Source: MGIIb-Q1 sp964342465
GTDB lineage: Archaea; Thermoplasmatota; Poseidoniia; Poseidoniales; Thalassarchaeaceae
DNA: 19,677 nt
Direction of reading: 5' to 3'
Assembly (NCBI GenBank): GCA_964342465.1
Contig: CAYFFQ010000025.1
Location: 1-19,677 of the forward strand
A program made the position numbers and the translations under genes. Position 1 is the first letter of the stretch, and each line of letters opens with the position of its first letter. Shown here piece by piece: positions 15,555 through 19,677 of the stretch. A model generated the notes under the pieces. It did not search any database. It was not told the origin of the DNA and worked only from the letters and a program-made list of their open reading frames with translations.

Positions 15555-16165
15555 TCAACCCCCAGAATCGCTGCAGCCTCGGCAAATCGGAGGCGCGCCT
15601 TCTGCATACGATGCCCGTCTTCGACCTCTATAAGTGCTTTGACGCAGGATTCTCTCGCCGCCACCGCTCTAGAATTGTCTATCGGCACGGTGTCATCCTC
15701 GGTTCCATGCACAATGATGGTCGGATGACGGAGTGGGGGCTGACTCATCCGCTCGGCGGCGAGAAAGAAGTCCCAACCAAGAGTGATTTCCGAGCCGAGT
15801 CCATGATGGAAATACTGGATGCTACCCTCATTCTCCCATTTTTCCAGACCGGCCCTTCCCGCCCCCACCCGCCACAGTTCATCGAGCCCGAAAGCAGGTG
15901 CGACCAACAGCAGTGAAAACGATTCATCGGGGCGTAATGCGGAAGCATTTGCGGCAGCAAGCCCACCCATTGATGAGCCGGCAACGATGTCAAATGGTCC
16001 ATTTTCGTCTATCTGTTGAAGTAGCACTTCAGTTTCCTGTTCGATTGTCCAGCCCCGCTCAGACATGATGGGGGCGACCACTTCCCAACCCAACACCTCC
16101 TTCATGTAGGTCGGTTTACTACCGTCAGGTGAACCCTCGAAGCCGTGTGCGAATAATACTCTCAC
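15551..16165 (-). CDS. Small alpha/beta hydrolase, YqiA-like esterase fold
   Basis: A 204-residue alpha/beta hydrolase without a lid domain. HGFEGSP (7-13) is the oxyanion-hole region, and GSSMGG (63-68) holds the nucleophile Ser65. HGTEDDTVP supplies the acid (Asp157 likely) and EDGHRM the catalytic His185. Small single-domain members such as E. coli YqiA are esterases, but the substrate here cannot be read from sequence. Translation starts at a GTG with GAGGG about ten bases upstream. The gene follows the PCC gene by 76 bp and overlaps the PH-like gene by four bases, suggesting an operon of three. No signal peptide, so cytoplasmic. Confidence 0.9.
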   Translation of the reverse strand: MRVLFAHGFEGSPDGSKPTYMKEVLGWEVVAPIMSERGWTIEQETEVLLQQIDENGPFDIVAGSSMGGLAAANASALRPDESFSLLLVAPAFGLDELWRVGAGRAGLEKWENEGSIQYFHHGLGSEITLGWDFFLAAERMSQPPLRHPTIIVHGTEDDTVPIDNSRAVAARESCVKALIEVEDGHRMQKARLRFAEAAAILGVE

Positions 16166-16241
16166 CAGTTCAACTCCCTCTTCGCATACTCCGAATCAAC
16201 CCACTCTCTTCGCCTCATCCTAATCACCCCACACTCTTTGA

Positions 16242-16694
16242 TTATTCAGAATCAACTCCGAAGCGGAGTGGTTTGAACTGGCTTCCATCGATATGACAGC
16301 GATTCATCACCATCCCTCCGTTACTGCTGTCGTCGAAGATTCTGATGTGTATCTCAGCCGTCACCGCAATGACAGCAGAGAATAGATGGCCACCATGAAC
16401 ACGATGTTCGTCATCAGAGACCACAACATGGAGATGGGTGAATAGTCGTCCATCCATCTCCGCCACATTTCCCTGCAAGGAGAGCAGTTCGACTGCTCCT
16501 GTCAGCACCTTCCGTTGATATACACCATGTTCATCGAGATATCCGATATCGACATTCTGTACCCTACCAATACCACTGGTCACCGCGCCAGAACGCGCCC
16601 CCTGTGTGGAAAAAACCTCTTTGAGGAGAGTGTGAATCTCCTCCTGCGGGTCGAGCCGGACGAAGAGGTCAGACCCCCAGACCCCTAACTCCAT
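16242..16694 (-). CDS. PCC/DUF296-domain protein
   Basis: A 150-residue single-domain protein of the PCC family (plants and prokaryotes conserved, DUF296, PF03479). It shows FVRLDPQEEIHTLLKEVF, then SGIGRVQNVDIGYLDEHG, then VELLSLQGNVAEMDG, FTHLHVVVSDDEHRVHGGHLF and TAEIHIRIFD. The His residues of HLH and GGH are the conserved ones. Plant relatives carry AT-hooks and act in DNA binding; the free-standing prokaryotic proteins form trimers of uncertain role. No AT-hook is seen here. The frame is open upstream to 16961, but that part is antisense to the response regulator. The ATG at 16694 starts the recognisable domain; an ATG at 16724 is an alternative. It probably heads the hydrolase and PH-like operon. 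Confidence 0.9.
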   Translation of the reverse strand: MELGVWGSDLFVRLDPQEEIHTLLKEVFSTQGARSGAVTSGIGRVQNVDIGYLDEHGVYQRKVLTGAVELLSLQGNVAEMDGRLFTHLHVVVSDDEHRVHGGHLFSAVIAVTAEIHIRIFDDSSNGGMVMNRCHIDGSQFKPLRFGVDSE

Positions 16695-16715
16695 GGCGGA
16701 GCAGAGGTGCGGCGG

Positions 16716-16728
16716 TTTCATTACAATA
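16716..16728. promoter_or_regulatory. Candidate bidirectional core promoter
   Basis: The only AT-rich stretch between the divergent PCC and response-regulator genes is TTTCATTACAATA. Read leftwards, its centre is about 28 bases before the PCC ATG (16694). Read rightwards, it is about 34 bases before the GTG at 16756. One element could therefore drive two nearly leaderless messages. Confidence 0.4.
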
Positions 16729-16755
16729 CCCCAACCTGCGCAGAGTGGGGATAGA

Positions 16756-17121
16756 GTGAGTCGCGGGCGAGTTGTCTTTGTTGAGGACGAAGAGACGCTG
16801 CGGAGACTTGGCGAGACCATCTTATCGAGAATGGGTTTTGAGGTCTCTGCGCATGAAGATGCGGAATCAGCATTTGAAGAGATAATCACCAACGGTGAGT
16901 TGAAACTTCTTGCCACCGACATGTCACTTCCAGGCATGAATGGTGTGATGCTCGCCCACAAGGTCAGGGCGGCTGGTTTTCAGGCCCCGATTCTGCTGAT
17001 GAGCGGGCATGATGAGGAGGAGATTCTCGATGCGGGTGGTGTGCCGCCACCAGGATTGATTCTACAGAAACCGATCGGCTTGGCTGAATTGCGGGCGACT
17101 GTGGATTCACTGCTCACCTGA
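16756..17121 (+). CDS. Single-domain response regulator (orphan receiver)
   Basis: A 121-residue receiver domain with no output domain. The acidic pair is E10/D11 (VVFVEDEE). The phosphoacceptor is D55 in LLATDMSLPGMNG. The conserved Ser/Thr is S83 (LLMSGHD) and the lysine is K105 (ILQKPIG). The sequence resembles the C-terminal receiver of hybrid histidine kinases. No kinase lies in the window, so its partner is elsewhere. I chose the GTG at 16756, which starts directly at the domain. The frame opens at an ATG at 16693 that would overlap the start of the divergent PCC gene by two bases and add 21 residues with no receiver features. Signal input and output are unknown. Confidence 0.9.
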   Translation: MSRGRVVFVEDEETLRRLGETILSRMGFEVSAHEDAESAFEEIITNGELKLLATDMSLPGMNGVMLAHKVRAAGFQAPILLMSGHDEEEILDAGGVPPPGLILQKPIGLAELRATVDSLLT

Positions 17122-17133
17122 GCCGTTCCACAC

Positions 17134-17141
17134 ACATATCC
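17134..17141 (+). promoter_or_regulatory. TATA-like box 24 bp before the ATG at 17161
   Basis: ACATATCC is centred about 24 bases before an ATG at 17161, the spacing of a leaderless archaeal start. That ATG reads into the 17-bp repeats. Confidence 0.35.
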
Positions 17142-17179
17142 ATACGCCTGTCGCCGCACGATGGCATCCGCCGCAACCC

Positions 17180-17254
17180 ACGACGGACAGGATTGCACGA
17201 CGGACAGGATTGCACGACGGACAGGATTGCACGACGGACAGGATTGCACGACGG
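17180..17254. repeat. 17-bp tandem repeat, 4.4 perfect copies
   Basis: The unit ACGACGGACAGGATTGC occurs at 17180, 17197, 17214 and 17231 without a mismatch, followed by seven bases of a fifth. As 17 is not a multiple of three, each copy shifts the reading frame. Perfect identity suggests recent expansion or active slippage. Direct adjacency without spacers rules out a CRISPR array. Confidence 0.97.
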
Positions 17255-17455
17255 GAAACAGATGTCCTCGGCGACCGTTTTCTCTACGACCCCGAAAAAC
17301 AGCCACTCCAATTGGAAAAGGGTCCAGTGGAAAGAGAAATCAAGTGGCGACAGGGGGACAGCGAGGAGATGCCTTTCCAGTGGAACGAAGGGGGTGTAAT
17401 CGCGTTATTCTTTAACCGTCATCCAACCGAGACACCTCCTGCACGTGGGGAATGA
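17210..17455 (+). CDS. Possible small protein gene upstream of mcm
   Basis: From 17255 to the stop at 17453-17455 this frame looks coding. It reads DVLGDRFLYDPEKQPLQLEK, then IKWRQGDSEEMPFQWNEGG and VIALFFNRHP, with a normal residue mix and gene-like codon use. I do not recognise a family. The only in-frame start is a TTG at 17210 inside the 17-bp repeats. The better-placed ATG at 17161 is in another frame, and removing two repeat units or adding one would join them into one ORF. The stop lies four bases before the mcm ATG, so it may be cotranscribed with mcm. It could be a frameshifted pseudogene, a length-variable gene or chance. Confidence 0.4.
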   Translation: MHDGQDCTTDRIARRETDVLGDRFLYDPEKQPLQLEKGPVEREIKWRQGDSEEMPFQWNEGGVIALFFNRHPTETPPARGE

Positions 17456-17459
17456 TGAC

Positions 17460-19613
17460 ATGCTTGGGATTCAGGATTCGAATGCGAGGTGGCGAACCCT
17501 CCTGCAGGAACAGTTCACCAGAGAGATCCAGCTTCTCGCCACCAGTTGGCCGGAGCAGAGGGTTCTGCTCATCAAATTCACCCAAATTCAGGCGTGGGAC
17601 CCCACCTTCGCCCAAGCCCTGATTGAATATCCGAAACCGATTCTCAGAGCGGGAACGGAGACTCTGCGAGCCCTCTGCCACGAAGGAGGTTGGGATGTTG
17701 AGCCGATGCTCCGCATCATCGACCTCCCGCCCGATTGCAGGCGCTCTATCAGAGAGGTCGGCTCCTCAGACATAGACCACCTCATCTCGTCAGAGGTGGT
17801 GGTCACCAAAGTCTCCGAACTCAAGCCGCGCATCTACCACGCCCGATTCCGTTGCGCGGTGTGCAACCATGTCAATGAGGTTCCTCAACTGAATGAACTC
17901 GAGTTGATGGAGCCGGTTAACTGCGACGACCTCACAGGGGGTTGCGGGAGATACCCAGGGGGCAGAGATGGAACCAGATTTGAGTTGATTCAAGACAACA
18001 TTTCACTCGTCGACAATCAGTGGATTGAGATTCAGGAACTCCCTGAAAACGTGCAGGGGGGAGCCCAACCGGCGCGAGCGACCGTACTAGCCGAGGGAGA
18101 CCTCGCCAACAAACTTCTACCCGGTATGCGCGTGATGGTGAATCTCGTTCCGTTCATCCGCAGTGAGAAGGCGAGAGGGGCGAAGACCCCGATGTTCAAC
18201 ATCTACCACTCCCTCGTTTCGGCCGAACAGGAGAACACCCCCTTCAACGAGATTGAAATCTCGGAAGAGGACCAAGAGATGATTTTGGAAATCAGTCGCC
18301 GCTCCGACCTCTTGGAACTGATGACGAACAGCATCGCACCATCGATATTCGGTGCCGGAAGACTACAGATGGTGAAGCGCTCGCTGGCGATGCAGTTGTT
18401 CGGCGGTGTCTCGCGCAAGTATCCCGACAGCACCAGAGCAAGAGGCGACATCCACATCCTTTTGATGGGCGACCCCGGTGTTGCCAAGAGCCAGTTGCTT
18501 TCCTACATGGCGCAGATTTCCCCGCGGGGGAAATATGCTTCCGGCGGCGGAATATCGGGTGCTGGATTGACCGCCGCCGCAGTCCGCGACGCCTTCAATG
18601 ATGGCCGCTTCTCTCTTGAGGCGGGGATTCTCGTCCTCGCCGATTCAGGGTTGGCGGCCATCGACGAATTCGACAAGATGAACAAGGATGACAGGGCCAA
18701 GATGCACGAGGCGATGGAGCAGCAGAGGATACACATTTCCAAAGGTGGAATCAATGCCACCATGCGCACCCGTTGCGCTGTCCTCGCAGCAGCCAATCCT
18801 CGGCTCGGCCGCTTCAGCCAGCGCGCCTCAGAAGGTATGGACATCACTCCGATGTTTGAAGAGGTCGACCTTCCACCAGCACTGATGTCTCGTTTCGACA
18901 TCATCTGGTTGCTCAGGGACGATGTGGTCAAGGACCGTGACGAGCAGATCGCTGAACATATCCTCTCCAACAGAAGTAGTGGTGTTTCGGAGACTCTTAT
19001 TGAAGAAGGGAGGGAAATTGACCCACGGCTCATCGAAGAGGAGGGTACGGTGAAAAAGGGATACGCAGGGGAGGACCAACTGACCATTCCGATGTTCCAG
19101 AAGTATGTCGCTTGGGCGAAGAGAACGGTTCATCCTACTCTGACAGCGGAAGCGAGAGATGAGATAGTCAAATTCTACCTTGAAACACGAAAAATGGGCG
19201 GGGAAGAGGAGGCTAGCGTACCCATCACCGCCCGCGCCTTGGAGGCTTTGATTCGTCTTGCCGAGGCTCACGCCAGAATGCGACTGAATCCGGAAGCGGA
19301 GATCGGAGATGCGAAAAACGCCATCGCAATGTTTCGGAATTGGCGTTACGAATTGATGGGGGATGAGTTCGACGAAGGCACGATTCTGACTGGGGTCTCG
19401 AAGAAGAAACGGTCAGCAGAACATATCGTTCTCAATGTCATCAAAGAACTCGCGGACGGATTCGTTGACAGGGATATTCCAGAGAGTGACATCCTCAATG
19501 AGACGGCGCGCCGCGGTATCGACCAGTTTTCGGTTGAGGATGCTCTCTCTCGCCTTTCGATGATGTCGCGCATTTACAGTCCCTCACTCGGCCTATTCCG
19601 CTTGGTCAACTGA
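17460..19613 (+). CDS. mcm: MCM replicative DNA helicase
   Basis: The hexameric 3'-5' replicative helicase. In the N-terminal half a zinc site has C132, C135, C155 and C162, with an unusually wide last spacing of six residues. The AAA+ core carries Walker A GDPGVAKS (337-344), Walker B AIDEFDKM (400-407), sensor AAANPRLGRF, and the arginine finger SRFD with R478. A C-terminal winged helix (AEHIVLNVIKELADG to FRLVN) ends the protein. The length of 717 residues is normal, and no intein interrupts the motifs. The frame also starts at a GTG at 17445. The ATG at 17460 is preferred because GGGG lies nine bases before it. TTATTCTTTAA (17405-17415) could be its own TATA box. No GINS or primase gene is adjacent. 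Confidence 0.97.
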   Translation: MLGIQDSNARWRTLLQEQFTREIQLLATSWPEQRVLLIKFTQIQAWDPTFAQALIEYPKPILRAGTETLRALCHEGGWDVEPMLRIIDLPPDCRRSIREVGSSDIDHLISSEVVVTKVSELKPRIYHARFRCAVCNHVNEVPQLNELELMEPVNCDDLTGGCGRYPGGRDGTRFELIQDNISLVDNQWIEIQELPENVQGGAQPARATVLAEGDLANKLLPGMRVMVNLVPFIRSEKARGAKTPMFNIYHSLVSAEQENTPFNEIEISEEDQEMILEISRRSDLLELMTNSIAPSIFGAGRLQMVKRSLAMQLFGGVSRKYPDSTRARGDIHILLMGDPGVAKSQLLSYMAQISPRGKYASGGGISGAGLTAAAVRDAFNDGRFSLEAGILVLADSGLAAIDEFDKMNKDDRAKMHEAMEQQRIHISKGGINATMRTRCAVLAAANPRLGRFSQRASEGMDITPMFEEVDLPPALMSRFDIIWLLRDDVVKDRDEQIAEHILSNRSSGVSETLIEEGREIDPRLIEEEGTVKKGYAGEDQLTIPMFQKYVAWAKRTVHPTLTAEARDEIVKFYLETRKMGGEEEASVPITARALEALIRLAEAHARMRLNPEAEIGDAKNAIAMFRNWRYELMGDEFDEGTILTGVSKKKRSAEHIVLNVIKELADGFVDRDIPESDILNETARRGIDQFSVEDALSRLSMMSRIYSPSLGLFRLVN

Positions 19614-19618
19614 AGCAC

Positions 19619-19660
19619 CGCAGCGGTCAGGTCGGGCTCGGTTTTGTCATTTCTCTTCCC
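19619..19660 (+). terminator. Probable transcription end after mcm
   Basis: ACCGC-A-GCGGT (about 19617-19627) is a short inverted repeat. A pyrimidine-rich run follows, with GTTTTGTCATTTCTCTT from 19641, the most T-rich stretch after the mcm stop. Archaeal termination often needs only such T-rich tracts. Confidence 0.45.
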
Positions 19661-19677
19661 CCCTCGCCTTCAAAGGC

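Noticed and set aside
16695..16961. N-terminal extension of the PCC gene on the minus strand
   Set aside because: The frame is open but lies antisense to the response-regulator gene, is serine-rich and shows no conserved domain; the PCC domain begins at the ATG at 16694.
17180..17254. CRISPR array
   Set aside because: The 17-bp units are directly adjacent with no spacers, and no cas gene is near.
18503..19087. Minus-strand ORF of 194 residues inside mcm
   Set aside because: Antisense to the conserved AAA+ core; serine-rich shadow frame.

Overview
The window reads as a piece of an archaeal chromosome, most likely a marine Thermoplasmatota of the Poseidoniales (Marine Group II) type; that lineage is inference. 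The archaeal evidence is an MCM replicative helicase, a Trm1 tRNA dimethyltransferase, a PAC2-family proteasome-assembly-type protein, TATA-like boxes about 25 bp before several start codons, and a huge N-glycosylation-rich surface protein with an acidic cytoplasmic tail. Genes are closely packed and base composition is fairly even. I see no rRNA, tRNA, CRISPR array, transposase, integrase or phage gene.

Layout. 1-783: the edge of a truncated gene, a 24-bp direct repeat and a four-helix membrane protein. 1057-2061 (-): a winged-helix-like protein followed by a pentapeptide-repeat protein. 2459-7561 (+): a 1428-residue FG-GAP/fibronectin surface protein followed by a PAC2 protein. 7751-9523 (-): a MORN-like secreted protein with a C-terminal sorting-type tail, then a two-domain NfuA. 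9662-10666 (+): moaA. 10702-16694 (-): in transcription order a PCC/DUF296 protein, an alpha/beta hydrolase, a PH-like membrane protein, purM, a zinc-ribbon protein of unknown function, and trm1. 16756-19613 (+): an orphan response regulator, a small ORF and mcm.

Most genes are housekeeping: molybdopterin synthesis, iron-sulfur cluster delivery, purine synthesis, tRNA modification and replication. Interspersed are lineage-type envelope and unknown proteins. PCC, hydrolase and PH-like genes look like one transcription unit, the last two overlapping by four bases. The PCC and response-regulator genes diverge from one small AT-rich element that could serve both directions.

The least explained signal is structural. 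Five short tandem duplications (units of 60, 73, 60, 34 and 17 bp) lie just 3' of, or across, a gene end, and none lies in a divergent promoter region. The 17-bp array before mcm lies between a well-placed ATG and a coding-looking reading frame. Its copy number decides whether the two are in frame, so it is a candidate length-dependent switch or an assembly miscount. I found no complete defence or mobile system.
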